64,000 bases of DNA from Scolanthus callimorphus (GCA_033964015.1 CM066915.1:5753575-5817574), one strand, 5' to 3'; counted from the stretch's first letter, positions 60,101 through 63,350 are shown. Notes: generated by a model not told the origin, from the letters alone. Numbers and translations: made by a program.

Positions 60101-62849
60101 GCTGCCGATTAAATGTGAAGTAGCCGCTGGAACTCTGGCAGTCGCTGGCTTGTTCTGACAGCTCTGATTATAGTACATTATACTTGTTCACAAATGAACT
60201 GCCCCTCATAATGCTTAAGAGACTGGCTTGAGAAAAAAAAAAGATACCATTAGTGGCACAGTCCTGTCTCAAAAGTGACTTGAGCTCTCGAGGAGGCCTT
60301 ATCTGAATAACATTACAAGGATTAATTATAATGACCATAAAACATGGTTCTGGCATCCCTATGGTTCATGTTAGTGTAAGTGTAGTGCATGTGAGAGATG
60401 GGATCTATGGTTTAAGGTCATTATCCAAGAAATGCCTTCTCTGGCTCTACTCCAACCAGGTCTGGTAGTGCCCACCACTAACAATAAAGTCACACTGTGC
60501 AATATATGAAGAGCTCATTGTTTGTACCTTCAATCTTTTAATTTCAGCTTCATTAGATTGCCTTGCTGATGTAACAGCAACTGTTATAAAATAATTATAA
60601 ATCACATGAGATATTAGTATAATAAAGTGATAAGAATTTTGGCGCGCTGATTGGTCGAGAAGTTCATTTCTCTCTCGCTATAATCACCTACAGGTGATCA
60701 CCTACAGGTGATTATAACATTGAAAGTATTGGCAGTGCACACGCGAGTTTTGTTATGATTGTGAAATAGTCCAAAAACAAGTTTTCTGTCTGTTACAACC
60801 TTGAGCAATTATACTAAAAACAATTAGCTGCCTCGGGCTCTGTGATTATGAGTGAATAGTCACCTCAACTTCGTCTCAGTGACTATTCACTGACGTCTCG
60901 GTGACTATTCACTAATAATCATGTCGCCTTCGGCGACTAATTGTTAAATGTTCTGTGTACTAGTTACATTACAAACGCAATGTATGCTCATCAAATTCAA
61001 TCACTTTCCAGGCAGACTTTACAGGATTTTCAGCATGGCTTCATTAAGCACACATGCAATTGGGCAATTCCAGAAAATATACACAGGGGCACTATTTTTT
61101 GACAGTACAAATCAAATATTTCGGCAAAGACTTTTTGTTCCGCATGTGAAATGACATTCTTTTCTTTCTGAAAAATGCTAGTTTTAGCAGACTGAAAAAC
61201 AACAAACTTCTGGACATCTGCAGATCCCCCCTTGTGACAAGAAATCCAGCTTCGAAAACCACCCTTGTAATCAACCCCCCCCCCCCCATTTTGCATGGCT
61301 GTGGTATTTATTAGAGACCAACTTGCAACAGCATAGATAAATAAGGAGCTGTTATGTTGTACTCTACGCACCTTTAATCTCATGCCTGATATCCCCTGGA
61401 TAATAGTGAAGCTTATATCTCAGGGCACTGGCTTTTATTGTCTCTGTCTCTAATAATTCATGTAATTGCAGCCTCTCTGCCTCCTATAAACACAACAGGC
61501 AACACCACAGTATTATGAGCCCACTCAGTTTCATTGCATTAAATTACAGTACCTTACTAAGACAACTGTAAGTACAGTAAAATATAAATAGCCACTACTA
61601 AGGCTTAGAGAATTCCCTTTTGACATGCATCTCACCCATTCAGAAAATGAGAATCCAAGAATTCTTTAAAACCCGCAAGTTTGAGAAGCTAACAACATTT
61701 TTGCAATATTCTGGGCATTTTGCGCAGAATGCAAGTGCAAGGCACATGTATTAAAATCACAGCTCAAGCTACAGGCCAAATGGGGGTTAAATTACAAGTC
61801 TGCAAGAAGACTGCCGTTCGCCTGCAGAAGACATCACAGGAAATTTGTATTTCGAAATCTGCTCATCGTCTTCAGGTTTGTCTCCCAGGCCGACAAAAGG
61901 TCTTTCCTGAAGACATTTTTCAGTTTCGAGTCGTATTTATAATTGTCGTACTTCATCACCTTTAGGTTTGATTGTTATCGTATCTGCAACAGACCATTTC
62001 TGAAGGCAAAAGGTTAACATCGCGCTGCCTTGTTATATTTGACTGCAATTGGACTGTTTGGTTGACATAAAAAATATCTTTTAGCAGTTCTGCTTTAAAA
62101 GTCACACTGACTTCTCTACGCCATGTATCTGGATAAACTTTATCATTTTAAAGCATAATACACGAGGTTTATAATGCCCAGGTTTTTCTTTCTGAGTTTT
62201 TGACGTCTGCTCTGACGCAGATATTAGGAAAATGATTTACAAAGTAAAGCAGCCCCGGTAATGTTGTGCCTGATAACAAATGATATAATTTAACAGCATG
62301 CTAACTGAGATTGTTATTTTTTGCTCCACCAAATATCAATTTCGTGTCATCTAGTAACACCAGTGTCGTTTCCTTTTAAGGTCTTCGTCCGGTGCATCGG
62401 TAAACATGTTCTCGACTTCATCTAAATCACCTTTACGAAACTCAAAGGCATTAATCATACATTGATCTGCAAATATGTTTGCGCAATCCTGAAACAAAGT
62501 CGAATTATCTATGTCCTGAAATTCCTCCAAAACTTTAATATAGTCTGCAATCGCGTGATCTCTTCGGATACATCCAAACATGGCACATTTTCCAACTCAA
62601 TATCTTCGTCAATCACTTGAGACGGAGAATTCGGAACAGTTGCGGATTTCCCCGGGATTTCCTCCTCCGGCCTCGATCGTTCTTACAGCAATTAAATTGT
62701 GTTCCTCCAGTACACAATCCGTAAAATCTTCACAGTTTTGAGACACAATCTCGTTGTGTTCGATTTCGATAGCATTTATACAGCAACTACCACAAGATCA
62801 AGAGTCCGGTTTCATCTTTAAATTTCTCCCTTCCTCGACGTATGCTCAT
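11977..62849 (-). CDS. Long coiled-coil protein gene of about 27 exons (CCDC178-like candidate)
   Basis: About 27 small GT-AG exons on the minus strand join, almost all with matching phases, into one protein of roughly 880 residues. After an acidic N-terminal region (exons 1-3), residues are overwhelmingly Glu/Lys/Leu/Gln with heptad spacing. It ends in a Pro/Lys-rich basic tail with SPKTP (CDK-like sites). No catalytic domain, membrane segment or signal peptide is seen. A stretch in exon 4 (SALRYKLHYYPGDIRHEIK) is the most distinctive. From memory, length and organisation resemble vertebrate CCDC178, a poorly characterised coiled-coil protein; the identity is a guess. Two introns host other genes: a MULE transposase gene and a LINE. 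Uncertain points are exon 1 (frame breaks), the exon 9/10 join, and two donors for exon 20. Splitting into two genes across the 16.4-kb intron cannot be excluded, but the phase match there argues for one. Confidence 0.75.
12351..12512. repeat. Direct duplication of about 82 bp with C-runs
   Basis: Two near-identical copies, each starting with a long C tract then GTGTTATGGTTTTATGCTG and ending ATTAATCTCCTCC. Confidence 0.85.
12513..13541. other. Last intron of the coiled-coil gene; nothing recognised
   Basis: Minus-strand frame at 13138-13386 overlaps short inverted words (CAAAGGACGGGCT / AGCCCGTCCTTTG, 13200-13257) and is not protein-like. Confidence 0.5.
13542..13627 (-). CDS. Coiled-coil gene exon 26
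   Basis: Acceptor TTGTTGCCAG, donor GTCAGT. Encodes (R)IDEIHQQLEEQLGVLAHF...ASLRPV; phase 2 in, phase 1 out, matching both neighbours. Confidence 0.78.
13811..14075. repeat. Dispersed repeat, inverted copy at about 48870-49150
   Basis: Shares words such as TTTGATTAAATATTGAC, ATTATAGGAGCT and ACAGAGCTTTGTAT with the reverse complement of 49070-49150. Family unknown. Confidence 0.65.
14461..15860. repeat. 1.4-kb tandem duplication, copy 1
   Basis: Starts CAAATAGTGAAGTTTGGTCG and is repeated nearly base for base from 15861. Contains a 'TATAGG'-rich stretch and a GCGATC foldback element. Confidence 0.9.
15364..15663. mobile_element. GCGAT-periodic foldback element, copy 1
   Basis: Ends near GGTCGTTCACACGGCGCGA / TCGCGCCGTCTGAACGGGCC, imperfect in this copy. 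Left arm has GCGAT every 11-12 bp and the right arm has mirrored ATCGC every 12 bp. Two more copies lie at 16751 and 28055. Open frames across it are artefacts. Confidence 0.85.
15861..17266. repeat. 1.4-kb tandem duplication, copy 2
   Basis: Near-identical to 14461-15860, with small indels including a longer element interior. Confidence 0.9.
16751..17068. mobile_element. GCGAT-periodic foldback element, copy 2
   Basis: Perfect-looking GGCCCGTTCACACGGCGCGA ends. It has an extra 'GATGTCGCCGCGACGTC' segment missing from copy 1. Confidence 0.88.
17425..17491 (-). CDS. Coiled-coil gene exon 25
   Basis: Acceptor GTGTTTGCAG, donor GTAGTG. Encodes (E)RDIQMLNNIDKLQKETHVREE; phases fit exon 24 (G+AA) and exon 26 (AG+G). 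Confidence 0.8.
17665..17910. repeat. 35-bp tandem repeat 'TACCCATCCTGGAATTTTAC'
   Basis: Three clean 35-bp units (about 17785-17890) within a degenerate 'TACCCACCCTGGAATTCCAC' repeat. A reverse-orientation relative is at 44480-44640. Confidence 0.85.
18705..20030. repeat. Large inverted repeat with about 0.6-kb centre
   Basis: Left arm sections (18710-18790 and 18990-19130) recur reverse-complemented at 19755-19870 and 19915-20030; for example GAATTCACCGAACCGTGGTT and CCCGAATCCTCCCATGGCAA. Short frames inside mirror each other and are not genes. Confidence 0.85.
20067..20605. mobile_element. Foldback element with perfect 24-bp inverted ends
   Basis: ATGCACCAGTCAAAGTAAAC... at the left is exactly complemented at 20582-20605. 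The interior repeats 'CCCCAC'/'GTGGGG' words. No transposase. Confidence 0.85.
20747..20968. mobile_element. ACCGGTACAA-rich foldback element
   Basis: Ends GACCCCGTTCACACGAGACC and its near-complement (one mismatch). Interior words GGTACCG/ACCGGTAC and GTTCACACG recall the GCGAT family ends (GTTCACAC), suggesting a common origin or convergent design. Confidence 0.8.
21246..21348 (-). CDS. Coiled-coil gene exon 24
   Basis: Acceptor GGTTTTCAG, donor GTAAGG. Encodes AIKILHTELNSMDKQMSA... LLLEYR, phase 0 in, 1 out. Confidence 0.85.
21349..22530. other. Coiled-coil intron; no exon seen
   Basis: The + strand frame at 21979-22230 (MEGYEGKSSLTVNLAAG...) looks mildly protein-like but lacks splice context or homology I recognise. 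Foldback words (GACTGTCGTCGTGA) occur near 21490. Confidence 0.4.
22531..22694. repeat. 164-bp near-perfect palindrome
   Basis: GTAATCATACGACT..CTCG at the left pairs with CGA.AGTCGTATGATTAC at the right, through inner arms GAGTTTTTCAAAAAG / CTTTTTGAAAAACTC. Confidence 0.88.
22783..23193. mobile_element. Foldback element with internal 'CCCTTAGGG' reiterations
   Basis: About 45-bp inverted ends (GACCCCGGGGGGGACTCCCC... TCGTC). The interior repeats 'CTATCCCTTAGGGG'-like units about six times. Same architecture as 33968-34325 and 43655-44005. Confidence 0.85.
23300..23356. repeat. Perfect 22-bp-stem hairpin
   Basis: TACCCTGCGAGCAGTGATTT and its exact complement around a 13-bp loop. Could be a minimal foldback element. 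Confidence 0.85.
23605..23614 (-). CDS. Coiled-coil gene exon 23, predicted 10-nt microexon
   Basis: ACTAAAGGAG lies between acceptor ...CCTTCAAG and donor GTAAGC. It takes AG from exon 22 (phase 2) and ends in phase 0, exactly what exon 24 needs. Read-through gives ...KENHRLKEAIKILHTEL. Without it exons 22 and 24 are out of frame. Confidence 0.55.
24796..24938 (-). CDS. Coiled-coil gene exon 22
   Basis: Acceptor TACTTATAG, donor GTATAC. Encodes TRLRDQLRCCRTEAIDQLKK ... GQKLGAILKENH, phase 0 in, 2 out. Confidence 0.85.
25365..25985. repeat. 210-bp tandem repeat, three copies
   Basis: Unit marker GAGGACGAGATATCATACG at 25373, 25582 and 25792. Each unit contains AGATTCCGCCGAAAATAGC and a mirrored GCTATTTTCTTAGCGGAATCT, so each unit is itself a foldback. 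Confidence 0.92.
26174..26253 (-). CDS. Coiled-coil gene exon 21
   Basis: Acceptor TTCGCCAG, donor GTATAT. Encodes (S)MKNKKASLETSVQRAEKD... MAGPQ, phase 1 in, 0 out. Confidence 0.78.
26779..26854 (-). CDS. Coiled-coil gene exon 20
   Basis: Acceptor CCTTACAG; encodes PVFKDLEIQFKERTEEFEKM... The GTAAGT donor gives phase 1, matching exon 21. The frame stays open and coiled-coil-like to a second donor (GTAACT) at 26733, which would leave phase 2 and not fit exon 21. Confidence 0.75.
26950..27215 (+). mobile_element. 5'-truncated SINE, same family as the copy at 50594
   Basis: Shares GCCCGTCTCTCACATACA, ACCAGAGGGACGTTAAAGAA, TATAGGATGAGTTATCC and a GCGCTTAGAGC... CTATATAAGCAC tail with the 50.6-kb SINE. 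The tRNA-like head is missing. Confidence 0.85.
27219..27281 (-). CDS. Coiled-coil gene exon 19
   Basis: Acceptor GTTTCCCAACAG, donor GTAAGT. Encodes ESIGRQEKDRDKKKEIIEDK T, phase 0 on both sides. Confidence 0.85.
28055..28362. mobile_element. GCGAT-periodic foldback element, copy 3
   Basis: Ends GGCCCGTTCACACGGTGCGA and TCGCGCCGTGTGAACGGACC. 11-12 kb from the other copies and moderately diverged. Confidence 0.87.
28447..28578 (-). CDS. Coiled-coil gene exon 18
   Basis: Acceptor TTACTTTAG, donor GTGAGA. Encodes GTKLQKDLKQDEVDIISKQK ... ELKGLQ, 44 codons, phase 0 on both sides. Confidence 0.87.
28814..29261. repeat. 64-bp satellite, seven near-identical copies
   Basis: Unit starts CATTATGAACCGGCGTTG and contains the palindrome GCGTTGACAACGC. 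Copies at 28814, 28878, 28942, 29006, 29070, 29134 and 29198. Only scattered point changes separate units. Confidence 0.95.
29314..29445. repeat. Foldback element (GAGCCAAT...ATTGGCTC)
   Basis: Arms with TGCCCTGTTTTGCCTAGTGCAG and its mirrored GCACTAGGCGAAACAGGGCA. Related words at 9590-9680 and 41995-42060. Confidence 0.75.
29788..29923. repeat. Foldback element (GATGACTGTCGTGA arms)
   Basis: AGCGGATTTCAGATGACTGTCG mirrored by CGACAGTCATCTGAAAACTGCT. A diverged relative spans 43211-43495 with GCAGTTTCCACATAACTGCC arms. Confidence 0.75.
30061..30260. mobile_element. Second AGCGGAGCTCC element end (fragment)
   Basis: Shares AGCGGAGCTCC, a GC hairpin with GAA loop, AGCGGAGCACCATA, 'GTATACTATCGA' and a 'CAGGGAACCC' motif with 979-1310, but no matching right end follows. 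Confidence 0.65.
30261..31538. other. No gene recognised
   Basis: Frames at 30261-30542 (-) and 30852-31169 (+) have no splice context or recognisable domain. Purine-rich 30390-30720. Confidence 0.45.
31540..31632. repeat. Tandem GGTCCATGGACC palindromes
   Basis: Four to five copies of the 12-bp palindrome or near variants separated by CCC-rich spacers, next to GGTTTCCACAAAACACTGACC. Reverse copy at 41519-41640. Confidence 0.85.
32919..32958 (+). CDS. MULE/SWIM gene exon 1
   Basis: MESAMMEDSTSHT, then donor GTAAGT in phase 1. Start chosen because it is the first ATG and its phase fits exon 2. Confidence 0.65.
32919..39113 (+). CDS. MULE-type transposase-derived protein with SWIM zinc finger, five exons, one frame break
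   Basis: Exons 32919-32958, 33051-33090, 34617-34655, 35992-36037 and 36451-39113 join with consistent phases. The first 55 residues, from four tiny exons, are acidic and include PPEIEVIDILSDDEL, which fits a SUMO-interacting motif. The large exon carries a Mutator-like DDE transposase fold: Asp in GFDVTF (codon 37378), Asp in GTDNEPGLRNA (codon 37588) with downstream LLCYIHSKDNIKEK, then PESMNAMLKNW. After a change of frame between about 38277 and 38367 come a SWIM finger (CSC at 38496 to CYH at 38537) and a Cys/His-rich C-terminus (KKCQGCRKS...HYHLNPVCC). MULE/SWIM proteins bind and move DNA; host genomes also keep them as chromatin or transcription factors. It lies in an intron of the minus-strand coiled-coil gene. 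No terminal inverted repeats were seen near it, so it may be domesticated. Whether the frame break is real is unknown. Confidence 0.8.
33051..33090 (+). CDS. MULE/SWIM gene exon 2
   Basis: Acceptor TTCTTCTTTAG, donor GTAAAG. Encodes DLEDDSPYGSLDD; phase 1 in, 2 out. Confidence 0.68.
33968..34325. mobile_element. Foldback element with internal 'TATTTTTTAGGGG' reiterations
   Basis: Ends ATGCTAGGGGTGACCATC and GATGGTCACCCCTAGCAT. The interior repeats TTTTTTAGGG(G/T) at least five times. Same plan as 22783 and 43655. Confidence 0.85.
34617..34655 (+). CDS. MULE/SWIM gene exon 3
   Basis: Acceptor TTTTGTTGCAG, donor GTAAGA. Encodes (S)TDDSNLEITKEI; phase 2 on both sides. Confidence 0.68.
35992..36037 (+). 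CDS. MULE/SWIM gene exon 4 (SUMO-interaction-like motif)
   Basis: Acceptor TTGTTTCATAG, donor GTGAGT. Encodes (R)PPEIEVIDILSDDEL; phase 2 in, 0 out. The hydrophobic core VIDIL followed by Ser and acids is typical of SIMs. Confidence 0.75.
36451..39113 (+). CDS. MULE/SWIM gene exon 5 (transposase, then SWIM in shifted frame)
   Basis: Acceptor CCCTCAAACTAG. The first frame runs 36451-38370 (640 codons including stop). The continuing protein (NGHFSQEEQAALLEKAKAL... SWIM ... QFKGRNLTRLATST...) is one frame back and runs to TAA at 39113. Neither part alone has both catalytic and SWIM domains. Confidence 0.82.
38277..38367 (+). other. Zone of apparent frameshift in the MULE/SWIM gene
   Basis: Frame A (transposase) stops at TAG 38368-38370; frame B (SWIM) has its last upstream stop at 38274-38276. 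The change of frame must fall between. A single-base indel, old mutation or assembly error all fit; no intron with GT-AG ends is evident. Confidence 0.75.
39114..41517. other. No gene recognised downstream of the MULE/SWIM gene
   Basis: Contains repeated 'AAGAACCT' phrases (39415-39800), a (TTTA)n tract near 40034-40065, and an AATAAA at about 40361. The short + strand frame at 40594-40878 lacks support. Confidence 0.5.
41519..41640. repeat. Tandem GGTCCATGGACC array, inverted relative of 31540
   Basis: GGTCCATGGACCGGGG repeated three times, then GTCAGTGTTTTGTGGAAACC, the reverse complement of the flank at 31525-31555. Confidence 0.85.
42290..42567. mobile_element. Foldback element 'AGTATAAACCAACTA', copy 1
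   Basis: Two linked palindromic parts: AGTATAAACCAACTAATGGTC... to ACCAACTAGTTGGTTTATAC, then CAATTAGACCTC... to GAGGTCTAATTG. Same orientation copy at 47352. Confidence 0.85.
43211..43495. repeat. Foldback element (GCAGTTTCCACATAACTGCC arms)
   Basis: Mirrored by GGCAGTTATGTGAAAGCTGC at the right end; related to 29788-29923. Confidence 0.7.
43655..44005. mobile_element. Foldback element with internal 'CTAAAAGGTACC' reiterations
   Basis: Ends CCCAGGGGGGACTCTTCC / GGGAGTCCCCCCCTGGG. Interior repeats of CTCTAAAAGGT(A/G)CC. Third member of the 22783/33968 architecture. Confidence 0.83.
44160..44183. repeat. Poly-G run
   Basis: About 24 Gs; similar runs at 4205 and 33797. Length likely unreliable. 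Confidence 0.9.
44480..44640. repeat. 'CCAGGGTGGGT' repeat, reverse relative of 17665-17910
   Basis: GAATTC.AGGGTGGGT phrases and 'GGTCATGAGAAAAT' match the reverse complement of the 17.7-kb repeat. Confidence 0.75.
44851..44889. repeat. Solo right end of the AGCGGAGCTCC element
   Basis: GGAGCTCCGCTTTTAGCCAG followed by TGGCTAAATCTATATATTA, identical to 1800-1838. No left end seen nearby. Confidence 0.75.
45023..45158 (-). CDS. Coiled-coil gene exon 17
   Basis: Acceptor TGTCATCAG, donor GTAAGT. Encodes (R)QVLQSKRDNVTKESNEFKS ... HARLTEY, 45 codons, phase 2 in, 0 out, joining in frame to exon 18 across a 16.4-kb intron. Confidence 0.85.
45330..46775. repeat. 38-bp satellite array, roughly 35-38 copies
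   Basis: Core unit includes GACGCGCGCTTGTTGAGGTC and TCTCATTTTCGCTTGT. Period exactly 38 bp in the homogeneous core (for example 45906, 45944, 45982). Units at the left edge are degenerate, as are some at the right. Lies in coiled-coil intron 16. Confidence 0.95.
46850..47125. repeat. Low-complexity ACAACAC / TAACGTAACG repeat
   Basis: Degenerate CAACACAA-type tract with two copies of AACATAACGTAACGTAACAA. It creates long Cys/Val/Leu-rich minus-strand frames that are not genes. Confidence 0.8.
47158..47229 (-). CDS. Coiled-coil gene exon 16
   Basis: Acceptor CCGTTTTAG, donor GTACAC. Encodes (Q)AAIEVYNKQIEESRTSLN SERKD, phase 2 on both sides. Confidence 0.83.
47352..47643. mobile_element. 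Foldback element 'AGTATAAACCAACTA', copy 2
   Basis: Nearly identical to 42290-42567 in the same orientation, in intron 15 of the coiled-coil gene. Confidence 0.85.
47799..47909 (-). CDS. Coiled-coil gene exon 15
   Basis: Acceptor TTGCTAG, donor GTAAGA. Encodes (R)LARCKEGLNLKNSECARI ... EQLKESH, phase 2 on both sides. Confidence 0.85.
48006..48069 (-). CDS. Coiled-coil gene exon 14
   Basis: Acceptor TTATACAG, donor GTAACT. Encodes (D)LAVSVDVKEKDAEIVRDYE R, phase 1 in, 2 out. Confidence 0.8.
48070..48869. other. Coiled-coil intron 13, left part; nothing recognised
   Basis: Repeats of GGATAA/TTATCC near 48140-48230 and 'CATGACTTTCC' near 48430-48490; no gene. Confidence 0.5.
48870..49150. repeat. 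Dispersed repeat, inverted copy of 13811-14075
   Basis: Reverse-complement match described at 13811. Confidence 0.65.
49985..50090. repeat. Inverted repeat flanking the LINE, left copy
   Basis: AAGACTAAAGCCTACAGGCTGTCGGCGC and flanks match the reverse complement of 55020-55120. A GTAAAGCGCC tail precedes it, like the SINE tails. Confidence 0.75.
50201..50593 (+). CDS. LINE ORF, N-terminal part with first half of PHD-like finger
   Basis: Starts MAIRISLTIFVLC (possibly a hydrophobic leader), then YPCGACGKPTKSNQKAICC and CGHWMHAKCI. In frame with the part after the SINE. Confidence 0.75.
50594..51000 (+). mobile_element. tRNA-derived SINE inserted in the LINE
   Basis: 407 bp bounded by ATGTATT on both sides (50587-50593, 51001-51007). 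The head has an A-box-like TAGAGCGCCGGG and B-box-like GAGTTCAAACCC. The body includes GGACGTTAAACCGTAGGCCC and GGGACGTTAAAGAACCAC, resembling conserved-core SINEs of invertebrates (from memory). The tail is GTAAAGCGCTTTGAGC... GCGCTATATAAGCAC plus TATA repeats. A truncated sister copy is at 26950. Confidence 0.9.
51008..52040 (+). CDS. LINE ORF, end of PHD-like finger and endonuclease
   Basis: Resumes YMSCESYQRY...WICNICAFPNF, completing the finger. Endonuclease motifs follow: MEINCNSIQSS, PDIIFGCESKL, IVISGDFNCGDIDW and the catalytic-type MSDHDIVKF. The frame is lost after KTPPPHKVHLYNKMD. Confidence 0.88.
52041..52744 (+). CDS. LINE ORF, linker and start of reverse transcriptase (frame 2)
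   Basis: LKRDVTKLSEDFNLRC... leads to the RT-0/RT-1 region NKSNGPDGISPRVLRDLA. The frame ends at CQKSG; the continuing sequence is in another frame, apparently after a small deletion. Confidence 0.85.
52745..54127 (+). CDS. LINE ORF, reverse transcriptase core and C-terminus (frame 3)
   Basis: LPEIWLNAMVVPVHKK, NYRPISLTCICCKIME, LLLDCSKAFDKVSH, TSGVPQGSVLGPTLF and the catalytic FADD box (codons at 53288-53299). C-terminus SSAWSPYTDTDIQRLEQVQ ... IRIWNLLPRNVV is typical of CR1/L2-type elements. Confidence 0.92.
   Translation: MPEIWLNAMVVPVHKKSAKDQPQNYRPISLTCICCKIMEHTVLSHLNKHLSANNILSIFQHGFRQALSCETQLVLTFHDWATTLNHHGQVDALLLDCSKAFDKVSHPKLLKKLSHYGIEGKTLAWISGFLRNRSQYVVVNGSHSNKVHVTSGVPQGSVLGPTLFLLYINDICEASKSQVRLFADDTIIYRPISTTDDHTALQEDLDSVYKWSSAWQMEFNVTKCYLLSVTKKRKPSTYVYTADAKPFTQVADQDYLGVRCNEQLRWGPHCSKIATKANRTLGAIRRTLKPCEPAVKEHAYLSLVRPSLEYASSAWSPYTDTDIQRLEQVQKNAARFVTNNYSFQASSTELVNQLNWDTLETRRLYHQSVLMFKFHNNLVACPLPTSVSQPTHRVARRHNHSFLQLQSNILSHNYSFFPRAIRIWNLLPRNVVNLETLEAFKTAALPAIRQLKVPSHLRRL
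54206..55019. other. Intron sequence, nothing recognised
   Basis: Short + strand frame at 54283-54585 has no support. AT-rich. Confidence 0.45.
55020..55120. repeat. Inverted repeat flanking the LINE, right copy
   Basis: GCGCCGACAGCTTGAGGC, TTTAGTCTTTTGGGTGACAA and CCACTATATATG mirror 49985-50090; some indels. Confidence 0.75.
55367..55439 (-). CDS. Coiled-coil gene exon 13
   Basis: Acceptor TTTTTCAG, donor GTACAT. Encodes ILKNLTELEEEDKALTEEKN TLTK, phase 0 in, 1 out. Confidence 0.85.
55490..55850. repeat. Degenerate 20-25-bp tandem repeat (CACGTGATTATC / TGTCTTGCACGTCATTATC)
   Basis: About 15 units alternating GTGATTATCACGTG and GTCTTGC(A/T)(C/A)GT words in intron 12 of the coiled-coil gene. 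Rich in CACGTG E-boxes. Confidence 0.85.
56595..56676 (-). CDS. Coiled-coil gene exon 12
   Basis: Acceptor GCATTTCAG, donor GTAAGT. Encodes MTIVKEHNELAEQMTKRKND LQNKLTQ, phase 2 in, 0 out. Confidence 0.85.
56703..57032. mobile_element. 330-bp foldback element
   Basis: AAAGGCGAGTTAAAACGGGC at left and GCCCGTTTTACCTCGCCTTT at right, with inner arms GAGCGATGCTGCGCGTTTTAC. Overlapping open frames are shadows. Confidence 0.85.
57344..57453 (-). CDS. Coiled-coil gene exon 11
   Basis: Acceptor TGTTTTTAG, donor GTGGGT. Encodes TIRKFETSKSRLEGQEMQLN ... STLTQE, phase 0 in, 2 out (GG+G gives Gly). Confidence 0.8.
57543..57606 (-). CDS. Coiled-coil gene exon 10
   Basis: Best acceptor TTCTTCAG leaves one base before EIEKLQEELVDSESALDTRK, needing phase 2, while exon 9 ends in phase 0. 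An inner acceptor (AG before AAACTACAG, 57594) would fit phase 0; alternatively a microexon in the intron was missed. Donor GTTGAG. Confidence 0.68.
58563..58661 (-). CDS. Coiled-coil gene exon 9
   Basis: Acceptor TCCACTTAG, donor GTAAGT. Encodes IIDLEDSIVQLKEDLVHERE ... EKLRQST, 33 codons, phase 0 on both sides. Confidence 0.85.
58744..58798 (-). CDS. Coiled-coil gene exon 8
   Basis: Acceptor TTACAACTGCAG, donor GTAATT. Encodes (S)KQITLNETRDHLRETYKR. This acceptor, rather than the AG 7 bp downstream, restores phase with exon 7. Confidence 0.78.
58976..59140. repeat. Foldback element (GTGGCATTCCC / GGGAATGCCAC arms)
   Basis: GCTTGGGCGTAATGTTTT... at left and AAAACATTAATACGCCCAAGC at right. 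Confidence 0.8.
59482..59559 (-). CDS. Coiled-coil gene exon 7
   Basis: Acceptor TACTTACAG, donor GTAGGA. Encodes (Q)PARDAMQTGHDEIIALLNQ KMADKA, phase 2 on both sides. Confidence 0.82.
59656..59738 (-). CDS. Coiled-coil gene exon 6
   Basis: Acceptor TTTGTTTTTAG, donor GTGAGT. Encodes DQLDTINKNIVSLENRQQDL GLENSKL, phase 0 in, 2 out. Confidence 0.83.
60528..60580 (-). CDS. Coiled-coil gene exon 5
   Basis: Acceptor TTTATAACAG, donor GTACAA. Encodes (V)AVTSARQSNEAEIKRLK, phase 1 in, 0 out. Confidence 0.8.
60645..60730. repeat. Palindromic 'CACCTACAGGTGAT' repeat, relative of 10202
   Basis: Two copies of ATCACCTACAGGTGAT overlap here, then TATAACATTGAAAG. The CTGATTGGTCGAGA phrase also matches the 10.2-kb copy's flank (ATTGGTCGAGA). 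Confidence 0.7.
60810..60950. repeat. Foldback element (CAATTAG...CTAATTG)
   Basis: Repeated GTGACTATTCACT palindromic words; the ACTAAAAACAATTAG start resembles the second half of the 42290 family. Confidence 0.65.
61372..61483 (-). CDS. Coiled-coil gene exon 4
   Basis: Acceptor GTTTATAG, donor GTGCGT. Encodes EAERLQLHELLETETIKA then SALRYKLHYYPGDIRHEIK; phase 0 in, 1 out. The only exon with a distinctive non-repetitive motif. Confidence 0.82.
61796..61906 (-). CDS. Coiled-coil gene exon 3
   Basis: Acceptor AATGTCTTCAG, donor GTAATT. Encodes ERPFVGLGDKPEDDEQISKY ... SAGERQSSCRL, phase 0 on both sides; acidic, not coiled. Confidence 0.68.
61952..61983 (-). CDS. Coiled-coil gene exon 2 (small)
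   Basis: Acceptor CTGTTGCAG, donor GTACGA. Encodes (D)TITIKPKGDE, phase 1 in, 0 out. The same frame reaches a stop 12 bases later, so splicing here is required. Confidence 0.55.
62431..62849 (-). CDS. Coiled-coil gene exon 1 region, with apparent frame breaks
   Basis: Successive frames read MSIRRGREKFKDETGLL; SCGSCCINAIEIEHNEIV...EEHNLIA; IPGKSATVPNSPSQVIDEDI ... EEITRLQTILK; and LEEFQDIDNSTLFQDCANIF ... MINAFEFRK ending at donor GTGATT in phase 1. Each is protein-like but they are offset by single bases. Either this copy is damaged, the assembly has indels, or the true start is an internal ATG (for example MFGCIRRD at 62581). Confidence 0.45.
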
Positions 62850-62936
62850 GGCAGCAGAATATCAGTGTCCTTCTAGGTGATAACTAATCGCTAATTGAGA
62901 TTGCGTGAGCTAAACCTAGCGTTGATAGCTGATGTA

Positions 62937-63159
62937 AGGGGTGGACCATTAGAAATTGGGGGAGGGGGGGTGGCAATTTTTTTGTGCATGAATTTTTTTT
63001 TCGGGGATCAGGTTGTGCAAGAATTTTTTTTCGGAATTTATATCATGTTTTTTACTAGCTTGGATCTCTGCAAGATTTTTTTTTGGAAGGATTGGCCTTG
63101 CTCGATTTTTTTTTGGGGAATTGCCACCCCCCCTCCCCAATTTCTAATGGTCCACCCCT
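62937..63159. mobile_element. Foldback element in the divergent promoter region
   Basis: Inverted ends AGGGGTGGACCATTAGAAAT and its complement. The interior repeats 'GAATTTTTTTTTCGG'. Lies between the two divergent first exons. Confidence 0.88.
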
Positions 63160-63350
63160 AAACGAGATGCATGCCACTAGATTGATTGCGTGACTAAAAC
63201 TATGCAAACTGATATTTGAACGCAATCGATTGGATTGGTTGTCTCGGTAAGCTGGAACCTATGAATTTGAGTGTTGGCGCTCACAAGCTCGTCGTTTGAA
63301 AAGCAAGCTTTTATAAGTGTTTCAACGTTTGTTTCGTTCTCTTCTGCATC

